Assembly (NCBI GenBank): GCA_964611575.1
Contig: CAZTAJ010000096.1
Coordinates: 1-16,859, forward strand
Reading direction: 5' to 3'
Length of the DNA stretch: 16,859 bases
From: CAITUY01 sp964611575
GTDB lineage: Bacteria > Verrucomicrobiota > Kiritimatiellia > CAIKKV01 > CAITUY01
Shown: one piece after another, positions 1 through 6,878 of the stretch
How the letters are laid out: the number at the start of each line of letters is the position of its first letter
Numbering within the stretch: the first letter of the stretch is position 1
Notes under the pieces: generated by a model
Databases searched by the model: none
What the model saw: only the letters and a program-made list of their open reading frames with translations
What the model was told of the DNA's origin: nothing
Program-made: the position numbers and the translations under genes

Positions 1-10
1 GACGCGAAGA

Positions 11-34
11 CACGCCGCAGAGCGGCGTGCCTAC
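11..34 (-). repeat. GTAG-headed palindrome (REP-like)
   Basis: Read on the minus strand this is GTAG, one G, then an 8-bp perfect stem CACGCCGC/GCGGCGTG with loop TCT. The GTAG foot resembles the tetranucleotide at the foot of E. coli REP hairpins. It is the only copy of this exact stem in the window. It could instead be the terminator of a gene to the left, but no T-tract follows on either strand. Confidence 0.5.
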
Positions 35-80
35 AACGACTCGCAGATGCGCCCTCTTCTTTCTTCCAAGCCCCCGTGGA

Positions 81-110
81 TTGACATCGGCGCGCGTGAT
101 GCCGTAGCCT
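81..110 (+). promoter_or_regulatory. candidate sigma70-type promoter of the oxidoreductase-galactosidase operon
   Basis: A perfect TTGACA (81-86) is followed after 18 bases by TAGCCT (105-110), a weak -10. A transcript starting near 117 would include the GGAG ribosome-binding site at 122-125 ahead of the ATG at 135. The -35 is convincing and the -10 is not. Confidence 0.4.
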
Positions 111-134
111 AATCGGCTTTTGGAGACGGCATCC

Positions 135-1925
135 ATGGAAACAAAGCGATTGAAGACCGATCTGTGCGTCATCGGCGGCGGCATGGCCGGAGTCTGCGCC
201 GCGCTTGCCGCGGCCCGCCAGGGCGTCCGCGTGGTGCTGGTGCAGAACCGTTCCGTGCTGGGCGGCAATGCGTCGAGCGAGATCAAGATGCATATCGCGG
301 GGGCCGACTTCTGCCGGCCCGGCGCCCGGGAAAGCGGCTTGATCGAGGAACTGCGCCTGGAGGACGCCGTGCGCAACCCGCAGCGGGCCTATCCGCTGTG
401 GGATCTCCTGCTTTACGAGAAGGTCAAGGCGGCGGGGGTCACGTTGCTGCTGGATACTGAATTCACTTCGGCCGTGGTAGAGGGGGGCCGGATTGTGTCG
501 GTGCGCGCGCTGCGCAATTCGACCGAAGACGAGTTCGAGATCGCCGCCACCTATTTCGCCGATTGTTCGGGGGATGGCCGGCTCGGGGCGGAAGCCGGCG
601 CCGATTTCCGGGTGGGGCGCGAAGCTCGCGCCGAGTACGGTGAGGCGCTCGCGCCGGAGCAGGCCGACCGGATGACGCTGGGCAACAGCATTCTCTTCAC
701 CGCCAGGAAGCACGACCACCCCATGCCGTTCATCGCGCCGGACTGGGTGCGGCGTTTTCAGAAGCATGAGTTCAAGCGTCGGTCCCTCGCGGGTTCGGAA
801 AGTTTCGAGTACGGCTACTGGTTTGCCGAGTGGGGCGGGCACCTGGATACGATCAAGGATGGCGAGTCGATCCGGCATGAGCTCCTGCGCATCGCGCTCG
901 GCATCTGGGATTATGTGAAGAACGGGGGGGATTGTCCGGCCAGCGCCAACTGGGCGCTGGACTGGGTGGGGGCCGTGCCCGGCAAACGCGAGAGCCGCCG
1001 CTTGCTGGGCGCCCATGTCCTGACGCAGGACGACCTGATGGCCGGACGCGCGTTCCCGGACCAGGTGGCCTTCGGCGGCTGGCCGATCGACCTGCATCCG
1101 CCCCAGGGCATGGATGCCATCGATGAGCCGCCCTGCGTGCATCACAAACTGCCGCACCTCTATTCCATTCCGTTGCGCAGCCTTTCGTCGCGCAACATCG
1201 GGAACCTCTTCTTCGCCGGACGCAACATCAGCGCGAGTCACGTGGCCTTCGGCTCCACACGGGTGATGGCGACCTGCGCGGTCATGGGGCAGGGGGTGGG
1301 CACGGCCGCCGCCATCGGCATCCGGCGCCGGCTCACGACCGTGGCGCCGCTGGCCGAGTCGCCGTACATCGGGGAGATTCAGCAGGCCCTGCTGCGGGAC
1401 GATGCGACGTTGCTCGGCGTGCCGAGTGCCGATGCCGGCGACCTGGCCCGGTCGGCGCGGGTGACCGCCTCATCCGCCCAGCCCGGCCACGAAGCGGAGC
1501 AGGTGCTCGACGGCAGCACCCGTTCTCTCAAGCCGGAATGGGGCCCCTGGAGCGACGGCGCCTCACATCAGTGGCGCGGGCGGGGGGTGGAAGAGTGGTT
1601 GGAGTTGCACTGGGAGAAACCCGTCAGTCTTGCCGAAGTGCACCTGACCTTCGATACCGGGTTCGAGCGCTCGTTGATGCTGACGCCGAGCGATACCATC
1701 ACCGAGAAATGGGTGCTTCGTCGGCCGCAGCCGGAAACCGTCAAGGCCTACCGGCTCCTGGTGGACGGGCGGGAGGTGTGCCGTGAGGAGAACAACTGGC
1801 TGCGCAAGCGTGTCCATCGTCTCAGCCAGCCGGTTACGGGGAAGACCCTGCGCCTGGAGGTACTCGCGACCCATGGTGTCGCCGAGGCGCGGGTGTTTGA
1901 AATCCGGTGCTATGGGAGGATGTGA
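135..1925 (+). CDS. FAD-dependent oxidoreductase with C-terminal discoidin-like domain
   Basis: A 596-residue protein of the FAD_oxidored type. Residues 9-19 hold the Rossmann dinucleotide-binding motif (LCVIGGGMAGV), followed by an acidic/Asn turn near 36-45. A second FAD-contact block lies around 356-393 (GNLFFAGRN, then GSTRVMATCAVMGQGVGTAAA). From about residue 440 to the end is a beta-rich galactose-binding/F5-8C-like module (VTASSAQPGHEAEQVLDG is a typical opening). No signal peptide is visible, so it is probably cytoplasmic. The ATG at 135 is preferred over an in-frame TTG at 120 because GGAG (122-125) sits nine bases upstream of it. Proteins of this family often lie beside glycoside hydrolases in Planctomycetes and Lentisphaerae, and here it is upstream of a GH36-type gene. 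A sugar or polyol oxidation role is plausible, but the substrate is unknown. Confidence 0.85.
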   Translation: METKRLKTDLCVIGGGMAGVCAALAAARQGVRVVLVQNRSVLGGNASSEIKMHIAGADFCRPGARESGLIEELRLEDAVRNPQRAYPLWDLLLYEKVKAAGVTLLLDTEFTSAVVEGGRIVSVRALRNSTEDEFEIAATYFADCSGDGRLGAEAGADFRVGREARAEYGEALAPEQADRMTLGNSILFTARKHDHPMPFIAPDWVRRFQKHEFKRRSLAGSESFEYGYWFAEWGGHLDTIKDGESIRHELLRIALGIWDYVKNGGDCPASANWALDWVGAVPGKRESRRLLGAHVLTQDDLMAGRAFPDQVAFGGWPIDLHPPQGMDAIDEPPCVHHKLPHLYSIPLRSLSSRNIGNLFFAGRNISASHVAFGSTRVMATCAVMGQGVGTAAAIGIRRRLTTVAPLAESPYIGEIQQALLRDDATLLGVPSADAGDLARSARVTASSAQPGHEAEQVLDGSTRSLKPEWGPWSDGASHQWRGRGVEEWLELHWEKPVSLAEVHLTFDTGFERSLMLTPSDTITEKWVLRRPQPETVKAYRLLVDGREVCREENNWLRKRVHRLSQPVTGKTLRLEVLATHGVAEARVFEIRCYGRM

Positions 1926-2013
1926 AGAGTGACGGGTGAAGAGTGACGGGTGAAGAGTGACGGGTGAAGAGTGACGAGTGACGAGTGAAGCGTGACGAGT
2001 GAGACGTGAAGAG
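1923..2013 (+). repeat. 13-unit heptanucleotide tandem repeat between operon genes
   Basis: Thirteen contiguous 7-base units (TGAAGAG, TGACGGG, TGACGAG, TGAAGCG, TGAGACG). The first unit begins with the TGA stop of the oxidoreductase gene, and the last unit (TGAAGAG, 2007-2013) supplies the only Shine-Dalgarno-like purines before the next gene. A 7-base unit beginning TGA puts stops in all three frames. Unit-number changes would alter the intergenic distance. Confidence 0.95.
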
Positions 2014-2016
2014 TAA

Positions 2017-3927
2017 ATGATTATGAGCAGTGTACAGAATATCCATCTGGTCCATTCGAAGTTCAATGTCGGCATCGTGGGGCTGGCTCCGGCCGCCATC
2101 CTGGCCGACGGCCAGTCCACCGATACGCCCTACGGGGTGAGCGTCGACGTGACGACGCCTGAAGCCGGTTGTTGCGTGGCGCAGGCGACGATCACCAACC
2201 GGGGTTCTGCGTCACTCCGGTTGCAGGGAATTCGCTGGCGCTTTGACCCCGAGGAGAAGAATGGACCGGCCTTGAGTTTCCCGGTTGCGCTGCAACCCCA
2301 GGTGTTTGCCACCGAAAATCTGCGCGGCGACTACTTCGGCACGGGCACGGTGGAAGGCGATCGCTTTGCATATCCGCTGACCAATCAACCCGTCGAGTAC
2401 GGCCAGGCGGAGGACCACGTCTTTCCCGGCGTCTTTGTGGCCGCGGCGGAGGCGGCGGTCGGGCTGCTGATCGCCCAGGCGAGCCAGCGGCGTTTCCACG
2501 CCCTTTACCGGTTCCGGGGCCGGATGGAACGACAGGAACGCTGGCTCTTCGAGATCGAGGAGCGCGTTAGCGGGATCACCACCTTGGAGTTGGCGCCCGG
2601 CGAGAGCCTGTGCGGGGAGAAACTCTTCTTCCATGTGACCGACACCAACGACCCGCAGCGGGCGACGGCCGCCTATTTCAGGCGGCTGCACGCCACCGGG
2701 GCCTTTGCGCGCCGGGCCCACAACCCGTTGCCGACCCAGCGCATCTATTGCACATGGAACTACGATTTCATGGCCGACATCGACGAGCAGAAAGTGCTTG
2801 GCCAGATCCCGGTCCTGAAGCAGCACTTCCCCTCCGTCAAGTTCGTGCAACTGGACGATGGCTACCAGAGTTGCCACGGGCCGGACCAGCGGGCGATGAT
2901 CGACCTCTGCTACGGCGACCTGGAGAAGCCGTTCGACCCGGTGCGCTTTCCTGAGGGGCCCAAGGCGTTGGCCGACCGCATCAAGGCCGCCGGTCTGCGC
3001 CCCGCCATTTGGCTGGGGCTGTGGGCCAGCACCGGTTCGCGTATGCTCAAGGATCATCCTGACTGGGTGTTGCGCGACGACACCGGGGCGCCGCTGCTGT
3101 TCACGAAGTGGTATGGCGGAACCGCTATTCTCGACCCGTCCGTACCCGGCGTGCGCGACTATCTCGACCGGATGTGCCGGACGGTCTTTGGCGAATGGGG
3201 TTTCGAGGGGGTGAAACTCGATTTCTCCAGTTTCGCCTTCAACGGCAAACGCGTTCGCTATCGCCATCCCGGCAAGACCGCCATCGAGTTGCGCCACGAA
3301 CTGGAGAGCATCTTCCGGCGTCATCTGCCGCGCGATGGCTTCTTCGGCTGGTGCGTGGTCGCCGGCACGGCCCAGCCGTTCCTGTCCCAGGCCGATTACT
3401 TCCGCAACGCCATGGACATCGGCCACGGCAACTGGGATGTCGCCCGGCGCATTGCGCTCTGGACGGCGAATACCTACCTGCTCCTGCAGGAGGCGCCCTG
3501 CCTGCCCAACATCGATTCCATCGGGTGGAGCAAGGACTTTGACGAGACAAGCTGGAACACGTGGCTGAGTTTCTGTGCCATCAGCGGCGCGGCGGTGGAA
3601 GTGTCCGGCGATCTGCGCAAGCTCCCCGAAACGCGGTTGCGCCGACTGGCGCGCACATTGGAATTGAGCGACCCGGATCGGATCGTCCGGTGCCCCGGCC
3701 TGGGGAGCGTGCGCGATCAGGCTCCGGCTGTATGGATGGCGGAAGGCGCCCGGTCCTCGTTGGTCGGCGTGTTCAACTGGCGCGAGCAGCCCGCGCTTGT
3801 CGACGTGGCGGCGGTTCTGCCGGCGCTGGCAGGTCGAAGGGCCGTGGACGCCTGGAGCGGGGCGACGGAGACCCTGCCGGCGAGTGTGACGCTTGAACCG
3901 CGGGGATCGCGGCTCTGGCTGATCTGA
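2017..3927 (+). CDS. GH36-type alpha-galactosidase-like glycosidase
   Basis: A 636-residue protein with the clan GH-D layout: N-terminal beta-sandwich (about 1-235), a TIM barrel (about 240-560) and a C-terminal beta domain. Typical GH36 landmarks are a tryptophan strand (YCTWNYDF, W247), LDDGYQ (279-284), and VKLDF (399-403), where D402 is the expected nucleophile. RNAMD near 463-467 makes D467 the likely acid/base; this is inferred by position relative to characterised family members. SGAAVEVSGDL matches the late-barrel segment. No signal peptide is seen, so it probably acts on imported alpha-galactosides. The start could be the ATG at 2017 or 2023; the latter is better spaced from the GAAGAG at 2008-2013. 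It follows the oxidoreductase, probably in one transcript. Exact sugar specificity, including raffinose-type or another alpha-galactoside, cannot be read from the sequence. Confidence 0.85.
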   Translation: MIMSSVQNIHLVHSKFNVGIVGLAPAAILADGQSTDTPYGVSVDVTTPEAGCCVAQATITNRGSASLRLQGIRWRFDPEEKNGPALSFPVALQPQVFATENLRGDYFGTGTVEGDRFAYPLTNQPVEYGQAEDHVFPGVFVAAAEAAVGLLIAQASQRRFHALYRFRGRMERQERWLFEIEERVSGITTLELAPGESLCGEKLFFHVTDTNDPQRATAAYFRRLHATGAFARRAHNPLPTQRIYCTWNYDFMADIDEQKVLGQIPVLKQHFPSVKFVQLDDGYQSCHGPDQRAMIDLCYGDLEKPFDPVRFPEGPKALADRIKAAGLRPAIWLGLWASTGSRMLKDHPDWVLRDDTGAPLLFTKWYGGTAILDPSVPGVRDYLDRMCRTVFGEWGFEGVKLDFSSFAFNGKRVRYRHPGKTAIELRHELESIFRRHLPRDGFFGWCVVAGTAQPFLSQADYFRNAMDIGHGNWDVARRIALWTANTYLLLQEAPCLPNIDSIGWSKDFDETSWNTWLSFCAISGAAVEVSGDLRKLPETRLRRLARTLELSDPDRIVRCPGLGSVRDQAPAVWMAEGARSSLVGVFNWREQPALVDVAAVLPALAGRRAVDAWSGATETLPASVTLEPRGSRLWLI

Positions 3928-3943
3928 GCCGGAGACAACACCC

Positions 3944-4018
3944 GTGCCGCACAACGTGCCGCTGGCCAATTTCGCCTACCTCGTGGAATTGATGAAAAGC
4001 CACTTCGGTATCCGGTAG
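3944..4018 (+). pseudogene. 24-residue reading frame or gene remnant after the galactosidase
   Basis: GTG (3944) to TAG (4016-4018) encodes a 24-residue peptide ending ELMKSHFGIR. GGAG at 3931-3934 is a well-spaced ribosome-binding site, and the frame starts 16 bases after the galactosidase stop. It looks like the initiation region and tail of a third operon gene that lost its body, or simply a tiny gene. I do not recognise a family. Confidence 0.3.
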
Positions 4019-4026
4019 GGGGCCTA

Positions 4027-4638
4027 TCAGGTGGTACTGAGCCACTGCTTGAACTGTGCGGCCACCTTGTTCCGGCGTGCGGGAAAGGGGATCCGGGCAA
4101 TCATGCGATGGGCTTCCTCAACGTCGAATCCATCTGGCCGTTCTACTTCTGGGAGTTTGGCGAACAAACGGGTTCGGGTCGGGGAAAGGTAGAGAACATC
4201 CAAGAGGGCTTTTTCCGGCCGGGCGATGCGGATGCCTTTTTCGCCAAGGGTTTCAAATCCGAAGAAGAAGGCCGGCGCCACATGATGGATGGATACGACT
4301 CCCAGTGGTGTGGCATAGCGCCGGGTTCGCGCCAGGGAGACGGCATAGATCGATGAGGGAATCTGGGAGATCATGCCGTGGTGATAGAGGGCGCTTTGCA
4401 GCGACACATAGGCCGGTTGTGGGGCGGTCAGGCGCTCCGGAACGGCCATCGGATCCAGCCGTTCCGGGAAGCCCCATACGCCGCGCCGCAAAGCCAGAAG
4501 ATGCCCGGCTTCCGCCAGGCGGGCGACGATCTTGCTGGCGTGGGCTTTCTCCACTCCCAGAATGACCGCCGCATCGCTTGTCTCCAAGACCGGTTGACCC
4601 AGACGCTGCAGTTGGGTCAGGGCATCCACGAGTTTCAT
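4027..4638 (-). CDS. abiEi: AbiEi-family antitoxin / transcriptional regulator
   Basis: A 203-residue protein typical in length for AbiEi-like type IV antitoxins. The N-terminus (about 18-60) is a winged helix: SDAAVILGVEKAHASKIVARL, then the wing HLLALRRGVWGF. The middle carries the family segment AYVSLQSALYHHGMISQIPS, in which short basic helices and beta strands alternate, and IARPEKALLDVLYL (around 140-150) is also characteristic. Its ATG overlaps the stop of the upstream abiEii by four bases (ATGA, 4635-4638), so translation is coupled. Known AbiEi proteins repress their own promoter and neutralise AbiEii. Here it is the second gene, whereas abiEi is usually first. It converges with the glycosidase operon. 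Confidence 0.85.
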   Translation of the reverse strand: MKLVDALTQLQRLGQPVLETSDAAVILGVEKAHASKIVARLAEAGHLLALRRGVWGFPERLDPMAVPERLTAPQPAYVSLQSALYHHGMISQIPSSIYAVSLARTRRYATPLGVVSIHHVAPAFFFGFETLGEKGIRIARPEKALLDVLYLSPTRTRLFAKLPEVERPDGFDVEEAHRMIARIPFPARRNKVAAQFKQWLSTT

Positions 4639-5396
4639 GGGGCCGCTCCTTTCATCGCCTCCACCACGCGAAGCACCAGGTCATCCCAGGTCTGGGGGGT
4701 GTCATACTGGGCCTGATATTCCGGGGCCAGGAAGGAGAGCACCTGGCTCTTGAAGACGTCATAGGAGACAGCCAAGGCACGCTGTTGCGCCTCATGCCAT
4801 TGTGGCGGCAAGGCCATTTCCCGGGTCGTGACCCCGGAGCGGAGCAAGTGATCGAGATCGAAGATATCCCGGGCCTGGGTTTGAGATCGGTGAATCAACG
4901 CATTGATTTTCTGGCGAAAAGCGGCTTCGGGAGGATAGTGGCTGGCGAGAATGGGCGTGAGTTGGTACTCGCGCATCAGCAGACTGTCAACGGGGCCAAA
5001 GACGACCGGATCGGTCATTCCCCGCCGGGAGAACTCAATCTTGGTATGCAGGGGTAACTCCGCCCCCTGTACGGCAAGGGCCAGTTTCCAGCGTTGGGTG
5101 GTTTCGGTTTGCTTGGGTGCGGAACACTGAGTGATCGTCAATCCGCGCGCCTGCAAGATCTTCGTCAAGGAGGCCCCGGTGAGTATTTGATCCACGCGAT
5201 CCCGCAAGGAATCCACCGAGGTGAACTGGACATCCAGATCGATGTCCTCGGAATACCGGATACTCCGGAGGTAGAAGCGAAGGTTGCATCCGCCCTTGAG
5301 CGCATAGTGGCGTTTATCCAGTTTCCGGCCCAATTGGTCCAGGAACAGGAGGTGAAACTGTTCGATGCAGGCAATGGGATGGGCAATAGTGGTCAT
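4635..5396 (-). CDS. abiEii: AbiEii/AbiGii-family nucleotidyltransferase toxin
   Basis: A 253-residue protein with the DNA polymerase beta-type nucleotidyltransferase signature: LKGGCNLRFYLR (33-44) followed by RYSEDIDLDV (47-56), where D51 and D53 are the expected metal ligands. A third conserved stretch is HTKIEFSRRG (117-126). Family members transfer nucleotides to tRNA or another RNA and stop growth, for example on phage infection. It is the first gene of a two-gene operon with abiEi overlapping by four bases. There is no Shine-Dalgarno ahead of the ATG. A promoter ends six bases upstream, so a leaderless message is likely. Confidence 0.87.
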   Translation of the reverse strand: MTTIAHPIACIEQFHLLFLDQLGRKLDKRHYALKGGCNLRFYLRSIRYSEDIDLDVQFTSVDSLRDRVDQILTGASLTKILQARGLTITQCSAPKQTETTQRWKLALAVQGAELPLHTKIEFSRRGMTDPVVFGPVDSLLMREYQLTPILASHYPPEAAFRQKINALIHRSQTQARDIFDLDHLLRSGVTTREMALPPQWHEAQQRALAVSYDVFKSQVLSFLAPEYQAQYDTPQTWDDLVLRVVEAMKGAAP

Positions 5397-5402
5397 GACG
5401 AT

Positions 5403-5442
5403 ACAATACGCAATAAAGACGCCTGAGTCAATAATACGTATT
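5403..5442 (-). promoter_or_regulatory. abiEii promoter with palindromic operator candidate
   Basis: On the minus strand, TTGACT (5431-5426) and TATTGT (5408-5403) are separated by 17 bases, and the -10 ends six bases before the ATG at 5396. Immediately upstream of the -35 is a perfect 10-base palindrome AATACGTATT (5433-5442). A related half-site, GCGTATTG, overlaps the -10, so the pair could be an AbiEi operator. Confidence 0.6.
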
Positions 5443-5447
5443 TAGGT

Positions 5448-5591
5448 ACCAGCAATTCGCATTATGGCCACCTCTCAACGACCGGACGGAGGTCGTCCCT
5501 CCAAGTTTGGAAACAGTTGGTTTTCGCGTATTTTGGAGGGTCGGGCTCCGTCCCGACCGCAAAGGGCGCGGCCGTAATGAGAATTGCTGGT
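5448..5591. mobile_element. 144-bp MITE-like element with 22-bp terminal inverted repeats
   Basis: The ends 5448-5469 and 5570-5591 are inverted repeats agreeing at 20 of 22 positions. Inside are two GGAG-headed hairpins in inverted orientation. On the minus strand GGAGGG at 5502-5497 is followed by stem ACGACC/GGTCGT. On the plus strand GGAG at 5535-5538 is followed by stem GGTCGGG/CCCGACC with loop CTCCGT. There is no coding content. The left end abuts the abiEii promoter region. Confidence 0.75.
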
Positions 5592-5660
5592 TGTTTCGCT
5601 TTGACGCGACGGATTCGGTTTGGATATGAGGGAGCGCGACACCATTGGCCGGACGAGAAG
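5592..5660 (+). repeat. conserved pre-REP block, copy a (divergent)
   Basis: Shares TTGACGCG, a GGATTCG..TATGAGGGA stretch, CGACACC and TTGGCCGGA with copies near 8985, 12985 and 16585. As in the others, it is followed directly by a REP palindrome. This is the most diverged of the four. Confidence 0.65.
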
Positions 5661-5914
5661 AACGGCGGAGGACCGCCGTTTCCAGGATTGGATTCGCCCA
5701 GTTGGAGCCGGAAAGTGACGAGGAACGGCGGGGACCGTGTTGGAGCCGGCCGTCCCGGCCGGGAATTACGAAAGAACGGCGGGGACCGCCGTCTCCAGGG
5801 TTGGATTCGCCCAGTTGGAGCTGGCCGGGAACACGAGGAACGGCGGGGACCGTGTTGGAGCCGGCCGTCCCGGCCGGGAATTACGAAAGAACGGCGGGGA
5901 CCGCCGTCTCCAGG
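5661..5914. repeat. REP/BIME cluster upstream of the RAYT
   Basis: Contains inverted type-B hairpins (ACGGCGG/CCGCCGT, loop GGA, CTCC foot) at about 5661-5683, 5775-5796 and 5890-5911. Type-A hairpins (GGAG, stem CCGGCCG/CGGCCGG, loop TCC) lie at 5742-5765 and 5857-5880. Shortened A remnants lie near 5704 and 5817, and half-B units run straight into A at about 5725-5741 and 5839-5856. A unit of about 115 bp is tandemly repeated. The last CTCCAGG ends four bases before the RAYT start codon. This fills the gene-free stretch between the abiE promoter and the RAYT. Confidence 0.9.
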
Positions 5915-5917
5915 AAA

Positions 5918-6406
5918 ATGATGAATAGCGACCTTGAGATCGACGAGGGAAAGCCACACTGCCACCCGGCGCATTTCGCGCCTGTGCGACGGCACAACGA
6001 GCCCGTTATCCTGCAGGTGACCGTGTGCGTGTCAGGCCGACGCCCGATTCTCCCCTCGGAGGCCGTTCACAAGGCGCTGCTCGCGGTCTGGCAAGATGAT
6101 CGGTACTGGCGCGTGGGTGAGTACGTCGTGATGCCGGATCACGTGCATCTTTTCTGCGGCCCCAGGACCTTCGAGGGATATCCGGTTCGGCGGTGGGTAG
6201 GCTACTGGAAACGCATGCTGGGGAAGATTGACCCGGCGTTGAAGCACGTGTTTCAGGAGGACTGCTGGGACACGCAGATGCGCGATCGCTCGCATTATGA
6301 CGAGAAGTTGTCCTATGTGCGCCAGAATCCTGTGCGTCGGGGGTTGGTGGCGAAGTCGGAAGATTGGCCATACCAAGGCGGAATCCACGATTTGCCGTGG
6401 ACGTGA
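5918..6406 (+). CDS. REP-associated tyrosine transposase (RAYT, IS200-like Y1 family)
   Basis: A 162-residue protein of the Y1_Tnp/TnpA-REP type. The HUH metal-binding motif is VVMPDHVHLF (70-79; H75 and H77). The catalytic tyrosine is Y133 in LSYVRQNPVRRGLV, the standard RAYT tail motif. It is within the usual size range. TnpA-REP of E. coli binds and nicks single-stranded REP hairpins, and this protein should act on DNA in the cytoplasm. It is bracketed by A/B palindrome pairs ending three bases before its start and beginning seven bases after its stop, the classic RAYT arrangement. AGGA at the edge of the upstream palindrome serves as ribosome-binding site, with the ATG at 5918 or 5921. 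An in-frame extension back to 5645 is entirely repeat sequence and is not accepted. Confidence 0.9.
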   Translation: MMNSDLEIDEGKPHCHPAHFAPVRRHNEPVILQVTVCVSGRRPILPSEAVHKALLAVWQDDRYWRVGEYVVMPDHVHLFCGPRTFEGYPVRRWVGYWKRMLGKIDPALKHVFQEDCWDTQMRDRSHYDEKLSYVRQNPVRRGLVAKSEDWPYQGGIHDLPWT

Positions 6407-6413
6407 GAGCGTT

Positions 6414-6469
6414 GGAGCCGGCCGTCCCGGCCGGGAATATACGAAAGAACGGCGGGGACCGCCGTCTCC
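6414..6469. repeat. REP pair (A then inverted B) downstream of the RAYT
   Basis: Type A at 6414-6437 (GGAG, stem CCGGCCG/CGGCCGG) and inverted type B at 6448-6469 (ACGGCGG/CCGCCGT, CTCC), separated by about ten bases. The GGAG heads face outward. It sits seven bases after the RAYT stop and 26 bases beyond the 3' end of the convergent vapC, so it could also act as a bidirectional mRNA 3'-end structure. Confidence 0.92.
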
Positions 6470-6494
6470 ATGCCGGACAACTGGGTGATGTCGG

Positions 6495-6878
6495 CTACCA
6501 GATAACTTCCACCTCGTAGCGGCTGAAATTGTCATCTGCTGAGCAAACCGGCATCTTCTCTTGAATGGCCTGGCAGATAATCAGGCGGTCGAAAGGATCG
6601 CGATGATGGAAGGGCAGGCTGACAAGGGCGGGCAGGTGGTTGGTCTCGATCGATAAAGTCCGAAATCCCTCACGGGTACGGTATTTCAAGAAGACGTCGA
6701 AGGGGTCGTCGAGATGTAATTTCCCCAAACTGCATTTGACTGCCATCTCCCACCAGGATGCCACGCTGATGTAGTTGACGGTGTCGGGCGATTCGATCAC
6801 TTTTCGGGCGGTGGAACTCAGTTGATCGTCGCCGGACACAAACCAGAGCAGAGCGTGCGTGTCCACCAGCAGGTTCAT
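6495..6878 (-). CDS. vapC: VapC-type PIN-domain toxin ribonuclease
   Basis: A 127-residue single PIN domain. The acidic quartet is visible as D6 in MNLLVDTHALLWF, E44 in SWWEMAVK, D94 and D97 in HHRDPFDRLI, and an acidic pair D115/D116 in SADDNF. PIN toxins of this subgroup (paired with Phd-type antitoxins) are magnesium-dependent endoribonucleases that cut tRNA, rRNA or mRNA; the target here is unknown. Its ATG overlaps the antitoxin stop by four bases (6875-6878), giving coupled translation. The 3' end faces the RAYT and its REP pair. Confidence 0.9.
   Translation of the reverse strand: MNLLVDTHALLWFVSGDDQLSSTARKVIESPDTVNYISVASWWEMAVKCSLGKLHLDDPFDVFLKYRTREGFRTLSIETNHLPALVSLPFHHRDPFDRLIICQAIQEKMPVCSADDNFSRYEVEVIW

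Noticed and set aside
1563..2120. Minus-strand frame translating the heptamer as HSSLFTRHSSP-type repeats
   Set aside because: The repetitive peptide is a by-product of the 7-base tandem repeat and lies antisense to the oxidoreductase end.
2212..3969. Long open frame (585 codons) on the minus strand opposite the galactosidase
   Set aside because: It is fully antisense to a GH36-type gene with clear motifs. The predicted protein is low-complexity, rich in R, A, G and P, and shows no domain; such shadows are common in G+C-rich genes.
5645..5917. N-terminal extension of the RAYT to a TTG at 5645
   Set aside because: The extension translates the REP cluster into repeated RNGGDRVGAG-type sequence with no relation to RAYT proteins; the ATG at 5918/5921 fits the family start.
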